64,000 nucleotides of DNA from Gymnothorax reevesii (GCA_029721435.1 CM056576.1:115495166-115559165), one strand, 5' to 3'; positions 34,265-44,969 are shown, counted from the first letter of the stretch. Numbers and translations: made by a program. The notes: generated by a model not told the origin, from the letters alone.

Positions 34265-34891
34265 GGCCTCAGGGCACAGTAATACAGTCCAGAGTCTGCA
34301 ACTTCAGCAGATAAGATCTCCAGATCCACACGCTTGTAGTCTTTATTGTTTGTAACAACAAATTGGTCTTGTTTTTCTTTTTTATTTAGAGCTGCTGCAA
34401 CCCTGATGAAGAATTCAGGTTTATAAGGGGGATATTGGTGATACCAGAACAGAAAGCTTGCAGCAACTGTATAAGTGCATGAGAGATTAACACTGTTTCC
34501 CTCCAGAATATAAACTTCTGCTGAAGTGGACGTTATTTCAGCCTGAATACTGTCATCTGTAGGAGAAATATGTACATATGTTTTATTAATGACTTCATTC
34601 ATTTGCTCATTTTGAAATAATGCTTACAGTGATTCTTTTATAGTGCTAAAGATCAAAATCCAAAACCTCCTTTGAATTCCTCTCACAATAAAAATGTAAT
34701 GATCCTGTATGTCATGTCTTTTTTTTTATCTATAAAAAGACTCAATTCCATGAAAAATACATGGACTGACTTAAATTTCAGCTTTCAAACAATGAGGCTG
34801 ACTGGGGAAAAACAGCATCCCATATGGAGAAAAACGCTATTGGTTACTCACCGAATAATCCTGCTAACAGAATGAATAAGCAGTGAAGCAT
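34265..34891 (-). CDS. TRAV: V9: TCR alpha/delta variable segment, class A, open reading frame
   Basis: Leader exon 34852-34891 encodes MLHCLFILLAGLF, donor GTGAGT. The V exon 34265-34556 encodes DDSIQAEITSTSAEVYILEG, first Cys near residue 40 (VNLSCTY), Trp near 51 with WYHQYPPYKPEFF (His for the usual Arg of WYRQ), KKEKQDQFV in FR3, and second Cys near 108 (DSGLYYCALRP). The frame is open and splice sites are normal. The unusual WYHQ and the weak nonamer suggest reduced use, so I call it an open reading frame rather than certainly functional. V13 is its broken duplicate. Confidence 0.9.
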
Positions 34892-36029
34892 GCTGATGGC
34901 TGTTTGAAAGAAACTCTAATTCGAAATACAGATGGAGCTCTTTGACACGCATGAAGAAATTCAACAGGAGACTCCCCGTGCAACAGCTACATAACTCCTC
35001 CTCTGAGCACAAACTGTAGCTGCAATCACATCCTTTATGATTCACAGAAAGAGAACTTGGTCTCACTTTGTATTGCACTTATCATCTAAACAACTGAAAT
35101 ACATTAAGCCAGATAACAATAAAAACCCTTTAGGTAAGTCACTGACTGATGGCAATAGATATAAGATGTGGTGGATTAAAGTTGTAATTGCTCTCTTGGA
35201 AATAAATTCTGGATAATGTTTTTGAATGCATTTCTCACAGATGGCATATAGAGTGTCTTGAAAAGTGAAAGCATGAGTTTGTAGTCTGAGTGTCGATGTC
35301 TCTGTATGTGTCCACTCTCAGTGAGCTACAGCAGCATAGTATTGAGGAGAATTTGCTCTCATAGCTCCTGTATTACACCTCAAGTTTCCTATCTGCAGAC
35401 TCTGCTTGTAGCAACTGCTCACATTCACCATATAATATTGAACAGTTTGATTCACATCAATATAGGCTGGTGCTTTTCTCAAAATTAGAATTTTATTTTG
35501 GGACACTATTATCAGGGTATATTATTGGAAAATTTGCGATATTCAACTTTTTTTTTATCTTGCTTGATTTGTTTGGCTCTGGTGCAGGATCATCTCAAAA
35601 ACCGAACAACCGAATTTGAATTAAATATTATGAAGGGAATTGGCGACATCTTGCGTGAAACAGGAGGCATTACAGAACACTGCAACTGAGTGCTGTGGTG
35701 TTTCTCTTGACGATGCACTCCCATGTCTGCTGTCAACTTAGAGCAGCAAGCCAAAAAAATCCTTAAAATACAAAATTCATCGCAGCTGAATAATGGTATG
35801 ACCTCAGCCTGCAACGGTTCTTCTGCAGGACCCTGTCGCTGCTGTTGATTTACTGGCTGGAGGCAGAAGAAAGTTGGTGATTGCAACTTGTGCAATATCA
35901 GCTCAGTGTTCTGGAAATATCTTATGCTCAAAATCAATTTTCATGGAAAATGTACATTTTTTGGGATGTTTATAGCTCTTTTTTCGTGTTGAAATGTTGT
36001 ATTTATTTTTATTTTGTGTGTGTAGATCC
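34892..36029. repeat. Duplicated unit between V9 and V10 (paralogue of 46610-49350)
   Basis: Non-coding. Shares GTCGATGTC(T/C)CTGTATGTGT, CTCCTGTATTACACCT, AATTAGAATTTTATTTTGGG and TGAATTAAATATTATG in order with the other unit. Around 35545 it shows the empty site for the hAT-type element that interrupts the sister copy. Confidence 0.8.
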
Positions 36030-36405
36030 TGTTGCATGTTTTGAGTGGATCAATGGCGGATCAATGGCTTTGTCAGCCCAGGGGTTTCCAGATGGCTTTT
36101 GCCTCAGTGCATCATATAATCTCTTCCATGAGATGCAGCCATGGCCTTCCCTCTATTAAGTAGATTTGCTCTGCTTCTGGTTTCTGTGATAGATTGTTTT
36201 TAACGGGAGAGGGTTATTAACCCTTTGCCCAACCCCCAACCTGGAGGACCAGGGGATCACTCTTTGTCTGGCCCCTACCTTTCGACCTTTCCGGCATGGG
36301 TGACCCAACCAGGAGCCTAGCTCCAGGCGGCATAGCTCTAGAGGTCACTGGGACACACAAACTGCTTCACCACGATAAGGTGATGACCCCGCGAGACAGA
36401 TCCTA
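36030..36405 (+). mobile_element. Retroelement 3'-end fragment
   Basis: Contains CTACCTTTCGACCTTTCCGG, CATGGGTGACCCAACCAGG and GGCATAGCTCTAGAGGTCAC, typical of a common fish retrotransposon tail. The sister unit lacks it: there GTAGATCCTATTTGAGTAGATAAA is continuous at 49367-49390. AGATCCT flanks both sides here, a likely target duplication. Confidence 0.65.
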
Positions 36406-36510
36406 TTAGAGTTGATAAATACAGGTTTATGAAAATTTACATTACAATATACAAATACAACATAAAAAGAAAAAAAAAACTATTACTTTGTAGCTCACTT
36501 CCCTGCCTAA

Positions 36511-36541
36511 GGTTTTTGTACAGAGTTTATGGGCCACTGTG
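36511..36541 (-). other. Shortened RSS of V10 (15-bp spacer)
   Basis: Consensus heptamer CACAGTG (36535-36541) and nonamer ACAAAAACC (36511-36519) but only 15 bases between them, seven fewer than in neighbouring genes. This fits neither the 12 nor the 23 rule. V14 has the same defect. Confidence 0.88.
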
Positions 36542-36826
36542 GGCTGCAAGGCACTGTTGGGAGGTAGCGACTCAGCAAAGAAGATCTATACATCCACACG
36601 TCCATACATCCATACATCCTCTCTCTCCCTCTTTTTTTATTGTGAACCACACCTCTGTCTTTTCCTTAGCTCCAGCAAAGATGAAAATGAAGAAGACTGG
36701 TTTGGATACAGGTTGTTCCTGGAACCACCATGAATTGCCTGAATTAGCCGCTGCATAGTTGCATGATACAGTAATATTCTGCAGCTGGATACTGTTCTTC
36801 TGTAGATGCAGATGTAATTATACACA
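36542..36826 (-). pseudogene. V10: class B-like V pseudogene
   Basis: Recognisable pieces on the minus strand are CNYAAANSGNSWW at the first Cys and Trp region, VSKPVFFIFICAGAKEKTEV through FR2-CDR2, then a decayed FR3 ending LPPNSALQ where YYCALQ is expected. So the second Cys is lost. No leader exon was found; the 5' side runs into a SINE fragment. It pairs with V9 as an A-B cassette and is duplicated as V14. Confidence 0.85.
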
Positions 36827-36841
36827 ACTCAAAAATGTCAG

Positions 36842-36975
36842 TTTTTTCCATACATTCATTATCTAAACTGCTCCTTCCTTATTAGTGTCGCAGGGTGCGG
36901 AAGGCTACCCCAGCTGACTATGAACAAAAGGCAGGGTCCCACCCTGAACAGCTCGGCAATCTATCACTTTGCTCT
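36842..36975 (-). mobile_element. SINE fragment, DANA/Mermaid type (tail part)
   Basis: ATTCATTATCTAAACTGCTC, CAGCTGACTATGAACAAAAG and GCAGGGTCCCACCCTGAAC match the left part of the longer copy at 49793-50125 in the sister unit. Cut off near 36975. Confidence 0.65.
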
Positions 36976-37962
36976 CACACTAGTTGATACAATGATACAG
37001 ACCAATTAAACATGAACATGGTTTTTTCAGAACAATTATTTATGGGTTTAAATATGGACTTTTCGAGGTTTTGTCCCACAAAAATCTCGAAATCGCTAAA
37101 TTGGTCACAGTTCCCTTCCCTTGCAAATTTCACATTTCAAATCTATTTTCTGGACAGTCCCACAAGTAGGTACATATAACCAGAAGATGGTTCAAATTGA
37201 GTGGCGGGCAAATTTGCCTATAGCCTGCACAACCTCCTTTATATTGACTCGGTCCAAAAAGGCTTAATAACACCATAAATGAGACATGCAATATCTTACT
37301 TAACAACCCACATAGCAGTGGGGTCTGGCCAAGATCTGGCTTCAAGCGGCACTGCTGGGTGACTGCAGGCATGGCAAGTGGTATGGTGACTGGATGTGGG
37401 GCAGGTCTGGCAATGATGGCACTGTTTATGTGATGGCATGCCACATGTGGGCCGATTGTGTCCGCAGCTGGCCCTGTGCTCACCTTTAATGTCTGAAAAG
37501 GAAACAGGTAAGATGAATTTGGCACTGATCTGGATTAAAAATTAAAATAAGCCTGAATTTGTAAAAAATGCACATATGACCAACATGATTCCTAGGTGGC
37601 ACTTTCACATTTAAAAAATGTGGGTATCCCAGTATCAAATACAATCATAACTTCTTTGGCACATTAAAGAGTTATCCACAATATTCCTTCAAAAATGGGT
37701 ATTTTGCTTCAAAAACTCTCAATTTGGCACCTGCCTTGTCCACTTCTAGGTGGTGCTGTTGCCATATCGATGATAATTGTGAGCTCAAACTCTGGGATTT
37801 TCTGGTAAACGTATATGAGCACCATTCTGCCAAACTCTATGCAATTCCGAGATGTCAACTCCACAAAGTGTCTCAACAGTACCATTCTTTAACCATTTAA
37901 CCATCAGGTTAAATTCAGAAGGGGTACTTATTTTCCTGTTTGCACATCGAACAGAGTGGAAG
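36976..37962. other. Intergenic, part duplicated near 53.3 kb
   Basis: No gene; a 131-codon frame on the minus strand (37130-37525) has no recognisable domain. The end (37930-37966, ACATCGAACAGAGTGGAAGTTAA) matches 53310-53334. Confidence 0.5.
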
Positions 37963-37966
37963 TTAA

Positions 37967-39122
37967 AGGTGCCCTGTGTAATGGCAGCCAAAAATTAAAT
38001 TCATGCTCTACACACTCCAAAGTGGGGCAAAAAAGCGGGCAGTAAACCTGCTGAAAGTGAGTTTGTCTACCCTAGCGTAACAATCGAGAAATGGCACAGT
38101 CCCTCCTCCCATCAAGCCTACTGTCTATGCTCCGCCCCACCTTCCCATAACCCCAGAGCCATAGCCGGCTCTGTTCAACACATGAACGAATGTCAGAAGA
38201 TGTCAAGTGATTCTGTACTATGACATCTTCAAGCCACTCCCCTTCACCCGATCCAGTACAGTATATATGTCCAAATTACGTGCTATTGTTCATTACCTCC
38301 GCCAAATGAAGTTGGCAGGAGGTTATGTGATCACCGACGTTTGTTTGTCTGTTTGTTTGTTTGTTTGCAAGATAACTCAAAAAGTTATTAATGGATTTAC
38401 AAAATTTTCAGATAAGGTGGGGAGTAGGACAAGGAACCGGTGATTAGATTTTATGATATCTAGGCCAAAGTAAAGTTGAGATAAATGCCAAAGTTCAAGA
38501 TTTCAAGTCTTTTCAATGGGTGGGAGTTCCAATCGCCATGCTTTTGGGTTTTTGCCGCCACCTGGCGGAGGTCTGCCCTCTCTGAGTGCTTTTCTAGTTT
38601 GAAATAAATTCATTTGCCAAATAACATTCATTGCTGTTGAGCAAGCTAGCGTCAATGTAGCGTTAGCTGATTTTAAGCGCTAATGATGCACCAACATTTG
38701 CATGCATAGATGTATCTAATCCTGGCTCAGAACGGATGCAAACAGTAATTATAGTGTGAAATGGTGAATGTCTTCCCCATGTTTATTTTGCAATTCTTGC
38801 ACAGATATGGTGGTGGGCTGTACCTTTCACACGATTGACATCAGGATCAAGTACAACCCTCAAGCCGTGCGATTTATTCGTGCACTGGAGTTTGGCTGGC
38901 TGTTATGTTGCCCGCATACTGCCACCCATGGTTGAAACTGTTATTATGACACAGGACGGTACACAGCGAGTGATTTACTGTGCTAATTCAGGCTGATATC
39001 TCTGCAGTACTATACCTTGTCATCTTTTTTTATGTCATCATTGCCCTTATTTTTTCTCATTCTATTGCAGTGTCTAGCTCATTTTTTGGACATTTTGACC
39101 TCAATTCTTACACAGGGCATCT
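37967..39122. mobile_element. piggyBac-like non-autonomous element with TTAA target duplication
   Basis: 1156 bases. Ends AGGTGCCCTGTGTAA and, inverted, AGATGCCCTGTGTAA. TTAA flanks both sides (37963-37966, 39123-39126). The paralogous sequence at 53331-53334 has a single TTAA with the same flanks (GTGGAAG-TTAA-GACTAGATGGTG), the empty site. TTAA duplication is specific to piggyBac-type transposition. No transposase is encoded. Another repeat is nested at 38290-38600. Confidence 0.85.
38290..38600. repeat. Nested interspersed repeat (CCTCCGCCA type)
   Basis: Begins CATTACCTCCGCCAAATGA, has (GTTT)n and AAGATAACTCAAAAAGTTAT, and ends CGCCACCTGGCGGAGGTCTG ... GCTTTTCTAGTT. Matches a widespread fish non-autonomous repeat; related pieces lie at 18285 and 20040-20340. 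Confidence 0.6.
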
Positions 39123-39126
39123 TTAA

Positions 39127-39660
39127 GACTAGATGGTGAAAAAAATTAATTTTTTTACTCTAAACACCTATTAGTACAGTAACATGATTTGGATGCTGTA
39201 AGAGGTTAGTTAGCTAAATTATGGGAAAACAATGATTGAAATACAAGGTTTAAATCTGTTGAATGATGATGGTATAGAAATACATTTATCAAAAATATTT
39301 GCAGCACAAAACTTTATGGTTTTTAGTTTTTCCCTTATACTCACTTTCGCAAATGCACCTTTTCTATTTAATCGTTCTAATGCAGTATTATTTGGAAATT
39401 GTTTGGATGCCCTTATGGGGAATAACAAAAAACCAAGTATTCTCAAGAAATAAGAAAAAGTAGAGAGTCAAATAAGAATGGAGACCTGAAATACTAAGCT
39501 GATCAGAGCTGACCCACGACATAAACTCAGGCTGCAATGTGCCCACTGCAGGACCGAGCTTCTACTGCTGACAGGCAACTTTACTGGCTGGAGTCAAAAA
39601 AAAGTTAGAGAGAACAATTTGGGTAATTTATGCTTACATATCGCTCTGTGCTGTTTTGTG
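39127..39660. repeat. Paralogue of 53335-54270
   Basis: Non-coding. Shares GACTAGATGGTGAA, TCTGTTGAATGATGATGGTA, ATGCAGTATTATTTGG and TATGGGGAATAACAAAAAACC with 53.3-54.2 kb, where a SINE interrupts it. Part of the large-scale duplication. Confidence 0.75.
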
Positions 39661-39669
39661 CCTGAAGTA

Positions 39670-40414
39670 CAGTGGCTCCAATAAGTATTTGTACACTACT
39701 TGAAAATTCGACTACATAACAGCTTTTGTATATTCGGCTAAATGCTTGCTATTGTGTGTAAAAGTGATTAAAATATTTGATAATCAATATGTTTTAAACA
39801 AATATTTAATGTCAAAATGGCATATTTGGTCAGAAAGGCGATTATCTGACCCAATAAGTATCTGTACAGTTCCATTAGTGAGTCACAAAACTGATAATAC
39901 TCACCTAAAATTGACTCAAGATGTTTACAGGACATGGTTGACTCACTTGGTCTGATTTGGTCAAGCGTGACCATACTGGACACTCCCTCTGTACACAGAC
40001 TGGCCTACGTAAATGGCCTGACCATGCCCATAATGTATTCCTGTGATATATGGCTAAGACAGGCGAGATACCCCATCGAATGCGGGAGCAAATCTCTCAG
40101 CTACATAAAGAAGACCAAAGCACCAGAAAAATTGGAACTCGGCTATCGTTACGCCTCACGACCGTGCAGTACATCATCAAGAAGAACAAACAGTCTGAAC
40201 GCATAGCCAATGCAGCCAGTAAAGGATGTCCCAGGAAGACCAGCCAGCGCACTGACCGGTACATCTCCCTGCTGGTACAGAGGGAGAGACAGTCCTCGGC
40301 CTCCAGTCTTGCCACCAAAGTGGAGGAAGCAACTGGAATCTATGTTTGTGCCCAGGCCATCCGTAACCGGCTCCATGAAGTACAGAAGTGTACAAATACT
40401 TATTGGAGCCACTG
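39670..40414 (+). mobile_element. Short Tc1-like transposon retaining only the DNA-binding domain
   Basis: Ends CAGTGGCTCCAATAAGTATT and its inverse, each flanked by TA (39668-39669, 40415-40416); 745 bases. The catalytic region is deleted, so it can move only with help from another copy. It contains one open frame. Confidence 0.88.
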
Positions 40415-40445
40415 TATATTTCATACAGAATTGTTCATAAGTTAA
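40050..40445 (+). CDS. Truncated Tc1-like transposase: intact paired-type DNA-binding domain
   Basis: 131 codons, uninterrupted. MAKTGEIPHRMREQISQLHK starts a two-part helix-turn-helix region: first recognition helix near STRKIGTRLSLRLTTVQYII, second near SSASSLATKVEEATGIYV, then CAQAIRNRLHEV. The frame then passes the deletion joint and runs through the right terminal repeat (TNTYWSHC) before stopping outside the element. No DDE residues. If expressed it could bind the element ends without cutting, but no evidence of expression exists in the sequence. Confidence 0.7.
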   Translation: MAKTGEIPHRMREQISQLHKEDQSTRKIGTRLSLRLTTVQYIIKKNKQSERIANAASKGCPRKTSQRTDRYISLLVQRERQSSASSLATKVEEATGIYVCAQAIRNRLHEVQKCTNTYWSHCIFHTELFIS

Positions 40446-40524
40446 GAAATTGCCATTCGTGTCCATCAAGTCAACTATAGACCATACATTCCTCTCATAC
40501 CAATCTTCAAAAAATAAGGATTTA

Positions 40525-40570
40525 CAGTGGCTCCAATAAGTATTTGTACACTACTGTACTTCATGGAGTC
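40525..40570. mobile_element. Terminal fragment of the same Tc1-like family
   Basis: CAGTGGCTCCAATAAGTATT and the following bases to TACTTCATGGAG equal the inverse of the right end at 40370-40414. It follows a TA and breaks directly into the V11 exon, so it marks the break in V11. Confidence 0.8.
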
Positions 40571-41063
40571 CTTCCAGAACATTCACATCTTCAGTAACTG
40601 ATGTTATTTCAGCCTGAAAACTGCTATCTGTGAAAGAAAAAACAAACAAACAAATATACAGACTCGTTGCGTTGATTGCATTGCAAATTGACATTATTCA
40701 AATGATAAAAGATTTTTTTCTGTTTATTCACCACTGGAATCTACCAAATATTTTCCACATCCCTATGATTTGACACTTTTAAACAAACTTTTTTTTCACA
40801 TTAGGTAATACAAACTACGCTTCGTACAGAAACAAATTGTTCGCTAGTTACGTCTACCTCACGATAACAGAAAACAAAGATCAATTTAATGAACAGTATT
40901 TTTTATTTCTATTAAAAATTCCACATCAAGCATACATTAGGTCATATAATGTAAAGCGTGACTGAAAAAAAAAAAACGGCAGAGCAGGAGTTTAAAAAGT
41001 GATCAGCAACTTACCGACTATGGCTGAAAGAATTAATAAAAAACTATGTATCAGCAGCATCAT
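40571..41063 (-). pseudogene. V11: class A V-segment relic, leader intact, V exon truncated
   Basis: Leader exon 41015-41063 is intact (MMLLIHSFLLILSAIV, donor GTAAGT). The V exon keeps only its first ~57 bases (to 40627, acceptor CTTTCACAG), encoding FQAEITSVTEDVNVLEG, where a Tc1-like end replaces the rest. No Cys, Trp or RSS remains. Upstream sequence matches that of V15 and V6, confirming class A. Confidence 0.88.
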
Positions 41064-41120
41064 GATAGCTGTCAGATAGAAAGTGTGATTTTGAGTTTAT
41101 GTGGAACAGAGTAAATCCTG

Positions 41121-41155
41121 CACTCTGACTCCACCCCTCCCCCTCAAAGCATAAC
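41121..41155 (-). promoter_or_regulatory. Class A upstream element beside V11
   Basis: CTCTGACTCCACCCCTCCCC and CTCAAAGCATAACTG, about 60 bases upstream of the V11 start codon; near-identical to the V15 block. Preserved although the gene is dead. Confidence 0.4.
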
Positions 41156-41284
41156 TGAAAATGACATTTGTGGTTTGTAGGAAGGGAATTTTGTTTTACA
41201 GTTTTAATGTTTTACATTAAAAAAAAATCATACTGTGAATTACATTAACTTTCAACCAGTGAGCTGAAAATCCCAATGAAGTTA

Positions 41285-41645
41285 CACTTCAGGCCACAAG
41301 TTTGGGGCCACCCTCAGATTTTTAATGGTGTAAGTGCAATGTGACCCCTTGGTTTTGGGGAGGGCATTCATACAGCATGCCTTCTTGTTACATAGCATGA
41401 TTTTTTTGTCACTAGGATGTGAACACTTAACACAAAGGCATTGGAACTCAATTATAAAAAATTGTGGTCAGTGATCAATCAGTCAAGACAGCTTTAAAAT
41501 GTGGTCTGGAATTCATCCAAAATCTATTGGCTTTCTATATTTTATGCACTGAAGTTGTTTTATGTGCAAAAAAATAAGGAAAGAGCAGTTGCTGTGTGAT
41601 TTTTTTTAAAATATGAGGGTGGCCCCAAACTTTTGGCCTGCAGTG
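41285..41645. mobile_element. Tc1/mariner-type MITE, 361 bp
   Basis: Left end CACTTCAGGCCACAAGTTTG, right end inverse CACTGCAGGCCAAAAGTTTG, with shared inner GGGGCCACCCTCA and TA on both sides (41283-41284, 41646-41647). No coding capacity. Confidence 0.8.
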
Positions 41646-41647
41646 TA

Positions 41648-43430
41648 TTTGCCTTAACAGCCAGGTAAAAAGATGGTCCTCGCAGTCTCCATTATAATAA
41701 TGGGGTCTGGCTACAGCGTCAGCACCAGACCCCTGTCCCAGGCCTCACGTGATGACGTCTCTCATGTCCTGCTTTTAAAAGGCCTGAAATGTGCCGAGCG
41801 GATGCTGCAGCCCTAATGTCTTAGCGGTAACAATACATCTGACTCCATATCAAATTCAGGATACAAAATTCTAGTTGCAATCATTTGCGGTTACCATGCG
41901 TTTGCATAAATATGATCCGATTTTAATTAGTCAATTTATTAGTTAATTTGGAGCTCCGTTGTGCATCGGACTCATAACTGGTCTATACCTTACTCCGCCG
42001 GACCAAAACCATCAGAACAACCCAATCCGCCGAAAGAATTCAGAGGCTGGCGGCCTATTAAGCACAGTAATTTGACATAGAAATTCGCTATGACTAGGAA
42101 TTACCGGGGCCCAAAGCGAGCAACTACAAGGCATAACGGTAATCTCATCGTTCAGAGGCCTTGCGTCTTTTAAGATTTCCGCCTAAAGATATAAACGGAA
42201 TCTTGCTCGAAGCCAATTTTAATAGCATCATACACAGCATGGAAAATCCACCTTATAACGCAGATGCCAAGCACGTTGATCAGGCACGCAATTACGGACT
42301 GTGTTACTCAATTGAGAGGCAGGAGTCCGAACCGGGAAGTATATGTTCATTTAAAGTCAGAAACACACAACAGATGCAGATATCAATTGAAGCACCTATT
42401 ACTAAAACCCCATAAGTCACACTTGACTTGACTTGACTTGTGGGGTTGTAGTAATCAGTGCTTCAATTTCTTCCGCCAGGCAGGCACAAGCTGAAATCAC
42501 AAGACCCAATTACATCGTTAGAGAAAAGATTTTAAAAAGGCAATTCATACCTGATGCAGCCCCAAAACTACACATATACACAAAGTAAATGAGGAAAGGA
42601 TGAATACAAGCTTCCCTGACTTCTCTGTTCACCCCTCTTTTATGCCCAAACTCCAGACTGCGTCCTATGGCGGGGTCACAGGTCATTTGGGTAATTTGAA
42701 CCAGGAAGGCTCCCCTTTTCCGGAGGGGCTTTGGGAGGAGACATGACCGCAAGGAAAACTGAAGTATATTTCTTTCCAAGGTTATTGACTGAGGGTATGG
42801 CACAATTTTAATTCCTTCGAAATATGCCCTATGCGATTCCAGAAATTTAGAGGATTAAAATGACACCAAATACGACATACTTGCGTTAGAGTTGGTCATG
42901 AAACGTCCGATACAATACAGAATTACGAGAATAATCCGCATTAATGCTATTACTCTGCTCTTATCATACAGTATAACAGAAATACACATTATTTTTGTGA
43001 CATCATGAGCGAAATGAGTGTTTTCACTCAGAAAATAAAAAGTCTTTATAAATTTTTACAAAAAAGGCAATACATTCGAATTTTAAGGGTACAGTCTTGT
43101 CAAAGTCAATTGGATGGCACTGTGGCTTTGTCCGACATGGGCAGCACAGGACAAAAGTTTGTGGTAAGCAGTTTTTGGTGGTTCGCAAGACATTTTAGCC
43201 AACCATTACCCCAGAGATTGTCCCTCACCTCTGAGGCAGGTGGCCGCTTCAGCTGTGGCCAACTGAGTTGGTGCCAAACAGACCCTAGTTCAGTCTGCTC
43301 CCATGACCCTGGAGGGTCTCTGCCAGGTGCTGGGGCCCTTATAACAACTAGGGTCTGGTTGCTAGAATCCTGACTATGTGCCAGATGCATGTAGTCCTCT
43401 CTGGCTTTCCTTGCCGCTTACATAAGCCAT
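41648..43430. other. Unassigned 1.8-kb block, no paralogue in the window
   Basis: Unlike its surroundings in base composition and without similarity to other parts of the window. Contains a hairpin at 42389-42470 (AAGCACCTATTACTAAAACC and its near-complement around a CTTGA run), a minus-strand 97-codon frame (42510-42803) without recognisable domain, and a TATA-like GCATAAAAGAG on the minus strand near 42645. Possibly a decayed LTR retroelement; not proven. Confidence 0.4.
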
Positions 43431-43436
43431 CACATA

Positions 43437-43677
43437 TTTTCAGTCATAGTCTGTTAGAAACATTGCAAATTTACACAAGACAATAATGTTCCGCAAAGGA
43501 ATCTCAACATGTTTATTTTTGCATCACAAATGTGTCACATTTAGTATGAATTGGTTCCAGGTGCATTGGACTGGGACCAAATACGTAGATAATATATTGA
43601 GAGGCATTTCTTGCTTAGGCTTTATCACCTTGTAGGCTCTGATGAAAAAACAACATCAAAGCTGTGTAATCCAAGCA
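43437..43677. repeat. Start of the second V8-V10-type unit
   Basis: ATTTTCAGTCATAGTCTGTTAG and following sequence match 29966-30190 downstream of V8. Non-coding. Confidence 0.7.
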
Positions 43678-43715
43678 GGTTTTTGTACGAGAGTCAGCAT
43701 TAATGTATCACTGTG
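43678..43715 (-). other. RSS of V12 (22-bp spacer)
   Basis: Heptamer CACAGTG (43709-43715), 22-base spacer, nonamer ACAAAAACC (43678-43686). Confidence 0.93.
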
Positions 43716-44148
43716 CTTCGCCTCAGTGCACAGTAATACATTGCAGTGTCTTCTGGAATTAATTTGGAAATGGTCAAAACTGTTTTGCCACTGGATCCAT
43801 CAGCAGTTGCATCAAATCGTCCTTGAGCATCATTTGATGTGTGAGAGCTGTACCCCCTGCGCAGTATGTACTGAAGGGCTGATCCAGGGTACTGACGGTA
43901 CCAGTAGAAATAGTTGGAATCTGTACTACTCGTCCTGAAGGTACAGTCCATGGAGACTTTTTCACCCTCAGCCATGCTTAGATCTTTGACTTCTCCTGTA
44001 GAAATGCCTGAAAATAGTACATAAACATAATATCACAAATAATCACAAATAATATCAGAAACAAGAACAAACCAGTATCCTCTGTTCAGCTCATTAAAAA
44101 TAACTTACTGAAAGTAAGAGTAAACACAAGCCCTAATAAAAGCTGCAT
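43716..44148 (-). CDS. TRAV: V12: TCR alpha/delta variable segment, class C, apparently functional
   Basis: Leader exon 44109-44148 encodes MQLLLGLVFTLTF, donor GTAAGTT. The V exon 43716-44007 encodes ISTGEVKDLSMAEGEKVSM, first Cys near residue 35 (SMDCTFR), Trp near 49 (YFYWYRQYPG), and second Cys near 106 (DTAMYYCALR). No stops. Duplicate of V8: FR2 to early FR3 is identical base for base, while CDR1 (RTSSTDSN versus STSSGVNY) and the codons after the second Cys differ. Its neighbours V13 and V14 are both dead, so it is the only usable gene of its unit. Confidence 0.95.
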
Positions 44149-44931
44149 CTTGTTGAGAGATGAATACTCTGTATATTAGTGGAGGGAGAACCTGGGGCAG
44201 AAAATGTGCTTTACTTTAACTGTGAGGATGAGTGGGTGGGGCAACAGTGGACGGTTGAGGATGTAAAATAAAGTAATTTCTGACAGTCCTGCAGAGTCGA
44301 AACAGAGTGTTTGTGCTGTTCTTGTGCTGTCGTTTCCATTCCATTAATGATACCTTGTGAGGCTGAAAGCCAGATTCCAAATTTAATTTGCTCGTTGATC
44401 ATGAGGTGCTTCACTTTGCTGAAAGTGCCAGTTACTATATCACAGTAGAGTTACCTATCTGTGTGGTTGCCCTGTTACTGGCTCCTGATTAAGGTTTATT
44501 GCTTATATGACAGTACAGTTCTGGAGTTTCCATACATAAGGAAACAATATTTTATGCTTTTTGCATTTTTCCTTTTGAATGAATGAGTGAATAAATGTAA
44601 TCTAAATATTGAACCATACCACAGCAATAGATGCGAAAAAATAAATTATTCAGACATGTATCCATAATTGCACGTGCACATACTGTTAATCACTAAAATT
44701 ACAGCTGAATTGTCTGTACAGTATGAAAGGTGCATCAGTGAACACCTCATAAAAGCTGTTTCCACTCTTTTTTATGGAGTGTACATGTAATAAGGAGAGC
44801 AGCTTTAACTGTAGAGCTGAGAGGAGCTTTGTGTATTTTGCCAAACACATAAAATATTAGATTCAAGTCATATTTTAAAATTGGATGAAAACAGGCTTAA
44901 ATGTATTTTAACTTTGACTGAGGTTCAAACA

Positions 44932-44969
44932 GGTTTTTGTACAGAGTTTATGGGTTTCCTGTCACTGTG
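44932..44969 (-). other. RSS of V13 (intact, 22-bp spacer)
   Basis: Heptamer CACAGTG (44963-44969), 22-base spacer, nonamer ACAAAAACC (44932-44940). A consensus RSS attached to a broken V exon. Confidence 0.9.

Noticed and set aside
37130..37525. 131-codon minus-strand frame
   Set aside because: No recognisable domain, no splice or leader context, and no conservation in the paralogous area.
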